Source: Paralvinella palmiformis
Lineage: Eukaryota; Annelida; Polychaeta; Terebellida; Alvinellidae
Direction of reading: 5' to 3'
Length of the DNA: 64,000 bases
Assembly: GCA_025642065.1 (NCBI GenBank)
Contig: JAODUP010000313.1
Coordinates: 314,001-378,000, forward strand
The notes beneath the pieces were generated by a model. It ran no database searches, was not told where the DNA came from, and saw only the letters and a program-made list of their open reading frames with translations. A program made the translations under genes and the position numbers. How positions within the stretch are numbered: position 1 is the stretch's first letter; every line of letters begins with the position of its first letter. Shown piece by piece: positions 16,718 through 29,524 of the stretch.

Positions 16718-17693
16718 CTTTATATAATTATCAATATTATGATGAGGTAATAGGTCACTGTTAAAGTGATAAGAGTAGTGACTAGTGAGTTATTGTGTAC
16801 ACACTATAAATTGTACACCTTGTACGGTGTGTTACATTGTGTATACTATGTACATGCTCTACACTGTATACACTGTATAGTGTGTTGTAGTATATACGCA
16901 GTGTATATACTATTCACTGTACACATTGTTCGGAGTGTAATAGTGTATAGACGAGCTGGATGCTATACACTGGTTAACTCGGCCAAGAACGTGAACTTTC
17001 ACAATTAAAAGCCAAAGTCCTTAGATCAACGGAAAGTAAATTAAAACGGAAACAACATCTTGTTCTACATTTATTGTGAATTGAGGCATGTAGAAGTTGA
17101 ATAGACTGAGGTATACACACACACACACAGAGAGAGAGACACACACACGCACAGAGAAAGAGAGAGAGAGAGAGATTAAACGTGTTCTCTCAAATATTTT
17201 CTCACACCAAAACAACAAATATTGAGATCTTTTTAGACAATAGAAGGTCTCGCTAATTGACTCGGGCCAGAGATTAATAATAATTTCCGGAATTTATCTT
17301 TGTAAACAAATCATTAACGAACGCTGGATCAGTGATATGTTGGAACTCCGGCAGGTGGCGTGCCTGTCAGATCCAGAAAGACAATTAAACGACACCCGAC
17401 CTCACCAGACACTTCCTGGATCTAATCTCACCGGCACACTCTCGGTTTATTGTTACAGACAGAGAGCCAGCCAAACTTTCCGCCTCCAAGTGCATTCCCC
17501 CCCCCCCCCGACCACCATCGGGCGGGGTGGGGGTAGTGGGAGAGGGGGGGGGGTATTAATGGCATGACGGTAGGCTAGGCCCAGAAACTTAGCCACTAAT
17601 TGTCTGGTTATTTACTTGTATAATAGATATCTAAATTACGGATATTGTCTTAGCTCATTAAGGTTAATAAACTCTTTTTGTTAATCAGTCGTG

Positions 17694-17700
<7 letters not shown>
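16717..17700. other. Intergenic DNA
   Basis: 16795-16960 is rich in TGTACA/TATACA/AGTGT motifs with many short inverted repeats; 17117-17175 holds AC/GA repeats; poly-C and poly-G tracts occur at about 17498-17510 and 17545-17552. No gene supported. Confidence 0.55.
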
Positions 17701-17730
<30 letters not shown>

Positions 17731-17867
17731 GACTGTTAATAGGTGCAATTAACAATCGGTATTAATATCAATACTCCCTACATAAACCATTCATTATTTG
17801 TACAACTAATTCTTTGACGTAACTGATAACTGACCAAAATCCGTCAACTATTTCAGTTCTGTATACT

Positions 17868-18136
17868 TAAAGGAACGCGCTTTACAGTATTATTATCCCT
17901 CACTCAGACCTGTTCCAATCCGGCACACATCTCAACTTCCGAGGCAGCATACAACGCATGCCGCCATTATAGGCGCAAAGCGTTATTCAAACATATCCAT
18001 CACGTCAGGTTATCATTTTTATGGATGAGTGAACCAGTCGTCGACATGACAGCATTGCAGCTTCGGAGCTTCGAACCCGCGACCCTTCGACCGCGAGTCC
18101 TGCCCTCTAACTAACTGCGCTATCGTGGCTCGCTCT
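17868..18136 (-). mobile_element. tRNA-derived SINE, second family
   Basis: On the minus strand: A box region GATAGCGCAGTTAGTTAGAG, B box GGGTTCGAAGCTCC, then a body that ends GGATTGGAACAGGTCTGAGT and ATAATAATACTGTAAAGCGC. The last 70 bp recur at 57022-57105, showing that it is a dispersed repeat and not a tRNA gene. Confidence 0.75.
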
Positions 18137-18150
18137 TATCTCAAAACACT

Positions 18151-18189
<39 letters not shown>

Positions 18190-18192
<3 letters not shown>

Positions 18193-19108
18193 GACAGTCA
18201 ACGATATACACACAGAAGTTTGATAATTGAGTCTGTGTTTGTGTGGGTGCGTGCTTTTTGTATTCGTTTTCGTCTAATAGTGCCCCCCCACACACACACA
18301 CACATACGTACACTGTACTCTTTGGGCTGAGTACAATTGTTGTCTTCTTAATATGTTGTATTCATCTAAGGCAAATTAATCTTGCTATCTAATTTGTGAT
18401 TCGGTTAATATCAGAATCTCGCACCAACTTTACCAGAGTTGGAGCTTTCGAATCAAAACGAAAACAAACAGTTTAGAGACGTGATGTCTCTCGAGATCAA
18501 ATAGCCACATTAGAGCCGCCATATTACGTAAGGCGTAGATCGGTAATAAAACTGTCCGTCTATTTACTGTTATTTGACCACTTTAGCGTTGATGACCATT
18601 TTCGGTTGTTTTCCCTAAGGTACATTCCCGGATATTATCAACAAATGTCACTCATTAATCACTGTTATTTATCCACTTTCAGTGTAATTTCACACCATTT
18701 TCTATCCAGATTCAAATTAGTCGGAAACCTCCAGGAATTGGGCGCTATATCCGTGAGGATTTGGTAAATAGACTGATACAATAGCTTTCTGGATCCAACG
18801 ATTTGGTGTTGGCATGCACGGGTGAGGTATATCCAATGGCATCCAGAGATTGGGCTTACTCATCACCAATACCATTTGTTTCGTTTGATAGTGGTTCCTG
18901 GAATATTAATTGAAGTTACAGGTATTGTCTAAAACATATTTAATTTTTAACAATTTTATTCTATATTCTATGAAAATATCCTTGCTATTAGTCGGGTCTA
19001 TTTTAGACTTTTCTGTTTGTTATATCAATTGAATTTCACTTTAGAGCGATAGTCTGACGATCACACACACACACGCACACGTATACACATACACGCACGC
19101 ACGCACGC

Positions 19109-19139
<31 letters not shown>

Positions 19140-19498
19140 CACGCGCGCGCACGCATCCACGCAGGCACACACACCTGCACCCTATTACAGTTATGCTGTA
19201 AATCAGTAAATGGCCATGATCAATACAACTACGATACTTTAAGTAAATAGATTTACTCAAACGACAGACGTTTTTTGTCTATTCTAGAATCTGGATCATT
19301 TACAAGTCGAGTGATTTTCAGTTTTTTTCTGAGGCGTGGCATTATCCAGATGGTTACCTTATCAGCACCATCTATCTGTGAGGCCTCAACTATTTGCCTG
19401 CCACCTCAAAGCTTGCCCTTTGATGTGATGTTATGTACACAAATCCAGTCTATGTTTCGTTCATAAGAGATCAGCAGATGTTATTGCTGTTATTTCCT
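18190..19498. other. Intergenic unique DNA
   Basis: Mostly mixed unique sequence with a CA run (18290-18304) and a CA/AT/CG-rich compound microsatellite (19060-19172). No gene supported. Confidence 0.55.
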
Positions 19499-19845
19499 TG
19501 ATGTTATCAAACACTACATATACAGTCTTTGGTGTTATCAAACACTACATATACAGTCTTTGGTGTTATCAAACACTACATATACAGTCTTTGGTGTTAT
19601 TAAACGTTACATGCACAGTCTTTGGTGTTATCAAACACTACATATACAGTCTTTGGTGTTATCAAACACTACATATACAGTCTTTAATGTTATCAAATAC
19701 CACATATACGGTCTTTGGTATTATCAAGTGCTACATGTACAGTGGTGTTGTCAAACGCTACATATACAGTCTTTGGTGTTATCAAACGCTACATATACAG
19801 TCTTAGGTGTTATCAAACACTTACATATACAGTCTTAGGTGTTAC
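19499..19845. repeat. 31-bp tandem minisatellite, about 11 units
   Basis: Unit GTTATCAAACACTACATATA then CAGTCTTTGGT. Later units vary at AAACGCT, AAGTGCT and by short deletions (19735-19760). Confidence 0.94.
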
Positions 19846-20235
19846 GCTCCCGTAAAAGCGAGTATTCTATCTCTGACACTTCGTCGGATATCTTTCGTCA
19901 AGTTTAAAAGTAAATCACTTCACACGTAAAGTAGTTCCGGATGTTCCCGCCATAATTTGATGACATATATGATGTACCTATGACACGGCGACTTTTAGAA
20001 TGAGTTTATAGTGCGACTCAGTGTATAATAAATTTAGAATTTTACAAATATTAACAGGAGAAAAAAAGACTTGTTTACGTGTGACGTCATACGATATTAA
20101 AATATCAGTCTATCTAGACTAAGTAGAAGGTTTAAATTAGGATTTAACTTTTGTGTTTGTTTTAATGTAAAACGTTATTATGCATTATGTTATATAAGTA
20201 TTGTGTATATATATTTATACTCAGACCACATAGAG

Positions 20236-20237
<2 letters not shown>

Positions 20238-20272
<35 letters not shown>

Positions 20273-20339
20273 TATGTTTGGGTTTCACACACACACACGC
20301 ACACAACACAGAGAGAGAGAGAGAGTGTGTGTGTGTGTG

Positions 20340-20395
<56 letters not shown>
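20238..20395. repeat. (AT)n(CA)n(GA)n(GT)n(GA)n compound microsatellite
   Basis: Five dinucleotide blocks in succession. CA (20287-20305) and GT (20326-20388) blocks face each other and could form a long hairpin. Confidence 0.94.
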
Positions 20396-20396
<1 letters not shown>

Positions 20397-21109
20397 TATC
20401 CTATTATCACTTCAGGCGATTTAGTAACCCCCCCCCCCAAACTGCCACCAGCCCAGTCCCAATCAAATTCTACGAACACCCAGAACCAAATAAATTGTCT
20501 ACAACAAGTTGTCAGTTATTTGACAAATGGTGCTCGTGTCAAATCATTGTTGCCATAATGACCGAACTGAGTCTCTAATCAAATAAATATCAAATTAAAA
20601 CGACCCTTAATCACCAATTTAACACCAATTGTTTCTATTTCGTCGACAGAGGAGTTTTGTAAGAGAAATCTTTAGTCCAATGTCTCCGACAGACACGTCC
20701 AGATAACAACAGTAACTAACATATACAAACAGATAAGCACATATATATATATATAGATAGATATATAAGCGCGCACTCAGACGGGGAAGTACATAGATGG
20801 CAGATCATGTTTTATTGTAAAAGGTGCTGAGCTGTTTTTAATATAAACCATTAGCCCCCTCTCTCTCTCTCTCTCTCTCTTTCACTCTCTCACCCCCCCC
20901 CATCTCTTATATTCGTTGCCTTTATGCCGAGTGACTTATTTCTTTCCTCACTTTTATCTCTGACGTGTTTACGTTCTGTTCTTAACCAATCTGTCGCGAA
21001 TCCGCAGCCAAAGTCTAGAAACTAGCATTATTCTTATCTCAGCTAGCTGCTATAGTAGTGACATCTGGCGGGCTAGTATGTAATTGTTTTGTTATTATTG
21101 ACGTTTTTT
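20396..21109. other. Intergenic DNA
   Basis: A poly-C tract (about 20429-20438), AT and TC runs (20742-20768, 20857-20890) and unique DNA. No gene seen. Confidence 0.5.
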
Positions 21110-22120
21110 GTAATAAGTTTCGTTGCTGTGGTTGTTATTGTTATTGTTGTTATTAGTATGGTCGTTATTTTACCTGCTGTATTTGCCATCATTTTTGATA
21201 ATGATGATAATGATGATGTCTATAGATAAATATGTGATGTTCTACTAAAGTTGTTATCATAATTAATATTATCACAACAATTGTTACCAACGTTGCTGCT
21301 GTTATAGTTATACCTGTTGTTGTTACTGTTATTCCTGGCGCTGCTGTTGTTACTAATAACACTGTTGCTGTGGGTTCTGTTTTGTTGTTATTGGCGTTCC
21401 TGCTGCTGTTCGTTGTTATTCATACTGCTGTCATTAATAATTCTGATGTGGCTGCTAGTATGACACATGTTGCTGTTACTATGACACATGTTGCTGTTAT
21501 TATGACACGTGTTTCTGCTACTATGTTGTGTTTCTTTCTCTAATGTTTCTGCTAAAGTTACTCTCATTTCGTTTATTCTGCAATAATACTTGCCACTTAT
21601 ATTGATGTTACAGTTGTTATTGCTGTTATTGCTGTTACTACATTTGTTATTGTTGATGCTAATGCTGTCACGGTTTTGCTGATATTACTTTTGTTGTTGC
21701 TGCTGTTACTGTTATTGCTGTTCATGTTGTTGTTGTTGATGCTGTTATTGTTGTTGTGGTCGTTGTTTCGGCATTGTTTACGACATATTAGCCATTGTTT
21801 TCATGGTTATTGCTGTACTTTAGGTTGAACATAATAATGTTGTTAAAATTTGTTATTGTTATCGTTTATGGTTGTTGTTAGTAACATTGTTATATCCATA
21901 TTACACATCTTATTTGTGTTGCCATTGTTGTTGTTGTTGTTACTGTTGTTGTTACTGTACTCAGAGGGTACGTATAGTGTATATAATTGCGGGGAGGGGG
22001 GGGAACCGTTCTTTATTCGTGAATGTCCTCGTTGAAGGAGAGGGGAGTGTTCTTGTCGTCAGGATCAACTTTTTTTGTTATTTTGTACCTCTTGTTGTTG
22101 TTGTTGTAGCCACTGCTGCT
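21110..22120. repeat. Degenerate GTT/GCT-rich region
   Basis: About 1 kb of imperfect GTT, GTTATT and GCTGTT units with the same plus-strand G/T bias as the 15-16.7 kb array, more decayed. ORFs here are low complexity. Confidence 0.75.
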
Positions 22121-24409
22121 GTTATAAGAGCTAGCCAACTACTATGTAGCCGTATTGTGGTATAGTTCAGGATATGATCCCCACATCCATCATGCTGTAT
22201 GTCGCCGATAATAGAAGTAGATTGGTGAAGTCTGGCGCTGATGGATAACTTGTTCGATTTGGAAAGTTTTTCTTCTCAGATCCGAATAACCAGTTAATTA
22301 GGAGCTCAATTAGAAGGCACTAAACGTTCCGGGAACGATGTAAGGTCGGTAATACGGCAAATAAAAATGGCTTCGATTGTTGTTAATCAATCTATAAATA
22401 ATAATAATACGATCATTATGAGATTACGGTATAATTTATCTCCTGGCTACACCTGGTACTCGCTCTAGATGTTATCTAAATGCCGTTCTCTACCACAATA
22501 AACTCGGACTAAACTGGACCGAAAAGTAATCGCTTACACCGTACACACAACACATGGCTGCAAAATGTCTCTAACATTACAGCTCTGGATCAGAAATATT
22601 TATTTTTTGATAATGTTCAATTTATATTACTTCTGTGTATTTCAATTATTTGTTTACTTTCCGTTTTTATTTTGGAGAATATTTGAATTTAATTATAGAA
22701 GATGATGTCGTTATTTACACGACTGATAAAGTACTACCAGATATCAGTAATTATGACGAATGTTGGATTAATAAAGTAAATTTGATTGATTAGGTATAGA
22801 TAACACTGTATCTGGTAGAACTCTACATAAAGCTCTCGTAGTGGTCTCGATGTGACATTCTAACAGTATACGCGGCACTTGTACGGCTATTAGTGAACAT
22901 AAACAAATACATCTACAGGCAAATATCCCCCAAATCTGACAAATTCACACGATCAAACATTTACAGATATAATGTTATCACAAATGTACACGTCCAACAA
23001 TCAGTGTACAGGTAGACGTATACATATATACATATAAACATCCACATTTCTCTATATTTCTGTAAATATACATTAAAGTTAAAATGTAAGAAGCCACGAT
23101 GTACTTGTTTAATGGAAGTCCCATTATGACCAATACAGTTAATTATCTTTTAAATCCTATTTCTTTTAATAGACAATACTATAAATCAAAACATGTCGTA
23201 AACGACGGAATTTAGGGCCACCAAGAAATAGCCATACGAGTGATCTCATAGTAAATAGTTATTATATGTTACTTATATTTAATAAAATGTTTTTATTTGC
23301 TGGAGTTATTTCACGGCGCTATATAGTATAACCATAATATAAACAAAATGATAAATAATACATTCTACACCACAATCCTGTAATAAAAGGAGGAATGAGA
23401 TAAAATATGAGAGAAAGTGTATAAATACTAAGATACTATAAGAAAATGTTAGTCTGATGTTAGTCTGATGTTAGTCAAAATTCATAGGCGGAGAGGGGAA
23501 ATTTATAAAAAAAATTAAGAGAGTTAAAGAAAATTATTATATTTAATAATAATAATATATATATATATATCCAAATCGCGTTGAATTTGTTTATCCCCTT
23601 TTATAGGAATATTATATTATATAAAGATAATACGATGAACTTTCCTCATATGTACTATCTATAATATAATACACAATGCCATCTTTGTTCTTATCCGATG
23701 CTTTCACTTTGGCCTATCTAGTTTTGATAAGCAACTATTTCCATATCCAGATTGTGTTAAATATTGCCGTCACAGAGGTTGACAACGAGGAAATGCTCCA
23801 TGGGCACAAATGTTTGTTATATTTTGTTAAAAATATTAAAATATTGTCCTCAAAGATTTTTTTAATGAGGAATTCTTTCAAATTCTTCATGGTAGAGGTG
23901 TTGATATAGCGGTTTCCGGTTACGTTCCGGAGGCTTTCGCCACCAAAGGCTTTTCGTCACCGATCTCATTCGTGAACAAACGTCAAATTCAAATTGTTTT
24001 ACTTATCTCAACAAACTTTATATTACTTCATTGGATTATAAAACAAGGTTATTTCTGCTTTACACATAATTAATAATGTCGATTAAACAACAAACATTCG
24101 TTGAAATAAATATGTTCTTTAATGTATTTACTTCGGGAATCCTTGGAATTCATCAAGTACCAGATATGTTATATGTCTATTTATAACAAATGATACCAAT
24201 TAACAAAATCTGGCGTTGATTAACTGTTATTAAGATAATATACAATTTATATTGTTAACTAAGTAAGAATCAGTTAACTCATATAAACAAATGTTCTTGT
24301 TTTGTTGTTGTATCAGCTGTGATACTGATATGTAGTTATATTAGTCGTGATACTGATGTCGTATCAGTTGTGATACTGTTGTTGTTGCATTAGTCGTGAT
24401 ACTGGTGTT
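22121..24409. other. Intergenic DNA, AT-rich with one balanced block
   Basis: 22190-22560 is balanced unique sequence of possible regulatory nature. 22600-24300 is AT-rich without repeats of note. No ORF with real codon bias. Confidence 0.5.
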
Positions 24410-24600
24410 ATTGTTTAAGTCGTTGTACTGATGTAGTTGTTGTAATGGTGGTACTGATGTAGTTGTTGTAATGGTGGTACTTATGTAGTTGTTTTAATGG
24501 TAGTACTAATATAGTAGTTTTAATGGTGGTACTAATATAGTTGTTTTAATGGTGGTACTAATATAGTTGTTTTAATGGTGGTACTTATGTATTTATTTTA
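24410..24600. repeat. About 32-bp minisatellite, 6 units
   Basis: Units built on TTTTAATGGTGGTACTAATA then TAGTTG; first units have TTGTAATGG and GATGTAG variants. Confidence 0.85.
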
Positions 24601-25894
24601 GGTTTTGTCGCGATTTTTATGGAAGGAGATTCATACTTCAATTGGTCATTAAGATTGGTCAACCAGGACTTAAAGAATTTTGATGCGCGCCCACACGCAT
24701 GCGCACACAGACACATCAGCACCTACAGACAAACGTATGTACGAGTACCAAACAACACCTATCGATGATAATCTCTTAATTATACTTCAAGTTACCACCT
24801 GTTTCACGTGTTACAGATTTTCAGCGCCTAGACCTACCGATATCTGGTTCTTACCTTTAGTTAAGTGGCAATTTTAAAGTACACCTTCGGCATATCAAGA
24901 CAACAGATTCACACGTCATCGAACAAGATCCAGGTTTTTTGTTACCATGACAACAAATCTGCGCCACAGCGGTGCATAGCGACCAAAAAAAACGGGGTTA
25001 CCATGTTTCCGGCCATGTTTAGACTGAAAAACAACTAAAAATCAGCAACAAAAGCCGGGCCCGGTTAATTAGAACCGTTGAGGTCTTTTGTTTGCCGTAA
25101 AGGAAGTGTTACACACGTTTAGAAAGGCCGCTCTAAAAGTCTTACCTTACCTATTATGGCGGTTTAACGGCAACAACCTTTAGAAATATATGGCTCACTC
25201 ATTCCGTAGTTGGAAATAATGTTTTCAGTTCTGATCTGGTGATATTCTTATTGTTAAAATATTCTCAGTGTAGTGAGCTGACCAAATAGTCCACAATCGG
25301 CGCTAATCTAAAATTGACCGAGGCCAGGAAGACGCTAATTGATGACAAATGCCACGTGTGGGTTCTCTTTTATTAGAGGGAGAAAATAAAACGATACACA
25401 CACAGAGAGACAGACACACACATACACACACACGCCCAAAATCTCGAGCGAATCTTTTTAAACATCCATTTTTAGCGATGGCGAATGACGCAGTGGAATT
25501 AGGAAATTCACTCCTCCCTCTCTCGCTGTGCATGTGTGTGCAAATTTCGGCATTTTAAGATCTTTATCTGTATTAAGTCGGACAGTTAAAACAAGTTTCT
25601 TCCTCCGACAATTGATACCAAAACCTGTATTCTAATGAAGAGACGCTAACTTTGAAGATGGCTACAAAACGAGATGTGTATCAGTCATATATATATATAT
25701 ATATATTGTAGACTGTAAATCAATTGACATTAAAATAACCTCACAGACTAATTATACAATTACAACCCAATCGTTTGGCGTGGCTTCAAGCTACGCCTTT
25801 CATCAATAAGTTACTGGCATGGCTTCAGAAGCCACTACAATAGATATTACGCTGGGTCACGGACGTAATCAATTAAGATTTTTGAAATTTTCTT
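24601..25894. other. Intergenic flank of the 26-kb gene
   Basis: Contains a perfect CCGGGCCCGG palindrome followed by TTAATTAG near 25055-25070, a CA-rich run (25397-25433) and an AT run (25688-25706). The block 24890-25200 is balanced and could be regulatory. No coding ORF seen. Confidence 0.5.
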
Positions 25895-25932
25895 CTATAA
25901 AAGCATACCGCTAGTAGCAATAAGCATCATTT
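25895..25932 (+). promoter_or_regulatory. Core promoter of the 26-kb intronless gene (TATA and initiator)
   Basis: CTATAAAAG at 25895-25903 is a textbook TATA box. A TCATTT initiator at 25927-25932 puts the likely +1 A at 25929, 33 bp after the first T of TATAAA, which is the expected spacing. The ATG of the ORF is 73 bp further on with no intervening ATG. Most other TATA strings in the window lie inside AT microsatellites; this one does not. Confidence 0.6.
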
Positions 25933-26001
25933 GGCCTGTATAATTCAGCGATTTATAACTGTTTTAACCTGAAACTGTCTAAAATATTCGAAAATATCGG
26001 T

Positions 26002-26502
26002 ATGGAGTTCTACGCGGCCATGGAAGAGTTCCACGTCCACATTTTACATCAGAGGCCCATCGACGGCGAATTTAGCGCCGTTTTGAAGAGATATCGAGAT
26101 ACTCGTCTTATTTTGGAGGAAGCCATCGACTGTGAGACGAACAGGACATTTCGCGACGACCTTCAGTCCCTGAAAGGTCGTCTGAAACTGGCGGCGACAG
26201 CTTTATATAAGGCTCAGCTGACTATGAGCCAACTAGCTTTGTTACAGAAGTGTTCCGGAGTAGAGGATTTTGACTGGCGTATATCGCCCAGGATACGACA
26301 TTCCGGTCGACGGGCTCCGATGTCTGGCTTCTTAATCCGGTTACAGATTTATGACGGCATCAGCTTGATGTTCCAGACGTTTTTCTACCGGAAGCTTAGC
26401 GAGGCCAGTACCATCACACGTGATATTCTTATTAACATTGCCGAGATTGTACAGAGACAACTAACTGTAATGGAAGAGGAAGATCCGGAGATTATTTACT
26501 GA
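26002..26502 (+). CDS. Unrecognised intronless gene, 166-residue helical protein
   Basis: Complete ORF from ATG (26002) to TGA, with balanced composition and codon use that stands out from the AT-rich surroundings. The protein starts MEFYAAMEEFHVHILHQRP and looks mostly alpha-helical: amphipathic heptads at about residues 20-80 (LILEEAIDCE, LKGRLKLAATALYKAQL), a basic loop near 92-105 (RISPRIRHSGRRAPMSG), then hydrophobic helices (FLIRLQIYDGISLMFQTFF and ILINIAEIVQRQLTV) and an acidic tail EEEDPEIIY. No signal peptide or clear transmembrane segment. It has its own TATA box and initiator upstream, and there is an ATTAAA at 26596. I do not recognise the family. A small single-exon regulator or early-response-type gene fits the layout, but that is only inference. 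It may be a lineage-restricted gene or a highly diverged member of a helical family. Confidence 0.72.
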   Translation: MEFYAAMEEFHVHILHQRPIDGEFSAVLKRYRDTRLILEEAIDCETNRTFRDDLQSLKGRLKLAATALYKAQLTMSQLALLQKCSGVEDFDWRISPRIRHSGRRAPMSGFLIRLQIYDGISLMFQTFFYRKLSEASTITRDILINIAEIVQRQLTVMEEEDPEIIY

Positions 26503-28042
26503 TCGTATTTTTTTATAACAAGCTTATATCGAATGGTTCATTTACGGATAGATGTTCTCTGGCTCTCATCAAACGATCGTTTATTTGTGAAAGAAATTAA
26601 AACAACGTAAACATTACCTAGAAGTGCTTATAAACCATTTATAAATTCTTCACACATAGCATAAATTAGTAATTATTTGTGTACGCTTTGTGTGTGTGTG
26701 TGTGTGTGTATGTTAATGAATACTCGAGACACCTTCACATTTTCATCACAAAGCAACTTATCTTTGCGTCTTTAATACCGAGTATTTTATTTAGTGTTTG
26801 TGAACTGGTGATGTGTTAGCGCCACAACCGCCTCCCCCCCAACTCTGCAACCGCTACTTTAATCTGGCTGTTAATTAATTTACAATCGGGTTAAAGCGGT
26901 CCAAATAACATCATGTCGCCAACAACATTTTACCATCAGATCATATCAAAGTCTCTAGAAAACCAAACACTTAAGGAGTCGAATGTTGAATAGTTAATTA
27001 CCCGGAAAGAAGCAATTAACAAAACATACACATAATTAAGTGAATATAATAACAGGACTCTCTCAGACATAGTCGCGTGAGAAGCACTTTGTCTTCAAAA
27101 TTCAATGCGCGTTTATCGACGTCTGAAGTAAACTGGAAGCATTCAAGCAAAATGTGGCGCTTCACAAACGGCATAATAACAATATTAGTTAAAAACGAAG
27201 AAAAAATAAATACGATGGCATTCGAACTAAACAATCTGGTACCGTTATGAATTGTCTTTGTTCATAAAATCGTCAAAAGTAAATGCAAAGTTTAGCACAA
27301 GACGATAGTATTCGGCGAAAGAAAACAAGATGGCGCCACTGTTTAACAACTGCCCTCCATCGCTCTGAGAGAGAGAACTGTTCGCAGTTGTTGAAATTGG
27401 CTAATTGAGATCAGTAGAGATGTAATGGCACCAGGCAGAAATCAATTACTGTCAATTTTCGATGAAAAGCTGCAACTGTTTGTGCGGTAAGGGGGCATTC
27501 GTATCAGCGCCGTATGGCAACAAAACCCAGACCAGCCGTGATAGCCCCAATGGGCCAGATCTGGGTAGCCTCCGGGTGGCCGGCCCGCCCGCCCGTGGGG
27601 CTGACGGCTAATTAGACAATAGACTCAAGAGACAACGTATCCAGAAATAAATAACACGATAATAAGCTGTAATACGATCGCAGGCTCAACCACATCACGT
27701 ACAGGGAACGTCACTTATAATATAACGACAGGTTACTGCTCTGAGCAATAATAATGACATTAACTAGAACCAATGAGAAAACTGTAGCAAGTAATACAAA
27801 TAATAAAATCAACAATAACACATGCAGCATTTAGTGGCGAATTGTGACCAATTACTGTTTAAACATTAAATTATTTTACAGAATAATGTACAAGATATTC
27901 TCTAATACACGTCAATACACAGACGGACTAGAATATAATAGCCGCAACAGAGGGATAATCTTAATACTATAGAAGAAATAGGGAAACTTAAAACTGGGTT
28001 CTAATCGGGATCTTTATCATTGTTAATGTCATCGTTGTAGAG
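26503..28042. other. Intergenic DNA with a GC-rich block
   Basis: A GT run at 26690-26709. 27280-27640 has balanced to GC-rich unique DNA with CTAATTAG and CTAATTGAG homeodomain-type sites and a CCGGCCCGCCCGCCCG tract. No ORF supported. Confidence 0.5.
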
Positions 28043-28230
28043 TAAATGTTGATCTTTTACGGCCACTTTTGGGGACAAGGTAGGCTAAATGGGCCGAACG
28101 ACTTCCAAAGGTAATCAGGCGAAGTGAAAGATGAAATACACTTCTGATTTAGCCCGACCAGGGTTTGATCCCAGGTGCTATAAATATGTGGCCAACCGCG
28201 CTACCAGTTAGCCAATGGAGGCACCCACGC
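28043..28230 (-). mobile_element. tRNA-derived SINE, ATC-tail family (copy 2) with 13-bp TSD
   Basis: Full-length reverse-oriented copy: head at the right end (GCCTCCATTGGCTAAC on minus), body GCCCATTTAGCCTACC, tail GTGGCCGTAAAAG at the left. CATCGTTGTAGAG is found at 28030-28042 and 28231-28243. Confidence 0.88.
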
Positions 28231-28243
28231 CATCGTTGTAGAG

Positions 28244-29524
28244 AAATAGTCAGTTTAGTGAGAAAATTGTTAGTAGGATTTATACGTCCTGTATACGAGT
28301 ACAGTGACCTCTCTTGACAGATCTTAATTAGAACAGGTCATTCTCCCTGGAAATGGTCACAATTCGCCATAAATAGCGGTTATCATACAAAATAAAGGTA
28401 AACAATATACTGAAATGGTTAATGTCTCACAACCAGTCATCCTTAACATCGGAGTATGTCTTTATTGAGATCAATTTACGAATAACTTAATAATGACGAG
28501 GTACCTGAGCGATCTTTCTAAACCCAACTTAAGCGAGAAATTTCCCCTTATTATGTCGTATAATTAGCAATATGGCGGCGACAAAGACAACAAAAGTAAT
28601 AAAACCTCCCGCTGCCGAAGTTTTACTTCATCATAACGTCCCGTCGAATATTTAATTGTAATAAGCGCATTTTTCAAAACACTAAATCTTTTTACTCTTA
28701 ACAGTAGTGACTGTACGCCAACTAACAACAAATAAATAGACTATTAGTACAAGTGTAAACATGACAGTCATGGACGAAAAATAGAAAGTCGCAGCGGACT
28801 ACAATAAGTATTATACGAGGACACTATGATATTTACAACGAGATTGACAATGGACGATCGTGTGTATTAGATACAAGAAATGAAGATTAAGTTGTGATTA
28901 AATAAAACGAAGAAAAAGAGATGCCATTACAATTAACCAAGCCTGAAAATAAATTGACACTTCACTGATCATTGAAAGCTGGTAACACGTTATCAAGCAA
29001 ATTGATAATTATTTTCAAGCAGAAGTAAATTCTAAACTCCTTCAACATCGATATTTTCTGCTGCGAGTAAATTAGGGCAGAAGCAGCAAAAGTCATTTTA
29101 CATATCTTTAACCAAAAAATGGCTGAAAATGAAGTTAAACAAAAATTTATTAGCATAAACTATATAAATTACTGAATATTTTCAAATGGAGAAAACACAA
29201 TGAAAAATATTGACATCAACTCAATGATGACCCCTTAAGTTTCTGTGTATTTCACATCACTTTCAATAAACAAGACAGTATATGAAGCCGTTCAACATAT
29301 TATCACATAGAACGCTTGTTTAGATTAAGTGTCCTCAATTTATGATTGACCTACATAATGATGGCAGCAGAATTACAGGTTATCGTATACATCTGACATA
29401 CAGACAATAATTGACGTGAAAGCATTAATAATTAACAAGATATTGTTAAAAATAGATTAAGCCAACATAAACAACAAGTTTTTCAGTTATCTGCCATCAG
29501 ATTAAACATCTAAAACAAATGCTA
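28244..29524. other. Intergenic AT-rich DNA
   Basis: No repeat, RNA gene or ORF with coding character was found. Confidence 0.5.

Noticed and set aside
18050..18136. Minus-strand tRNA gene
   Set aside because: Same reasons; its downstream body recurs at 57 kb, so it is a SINE.
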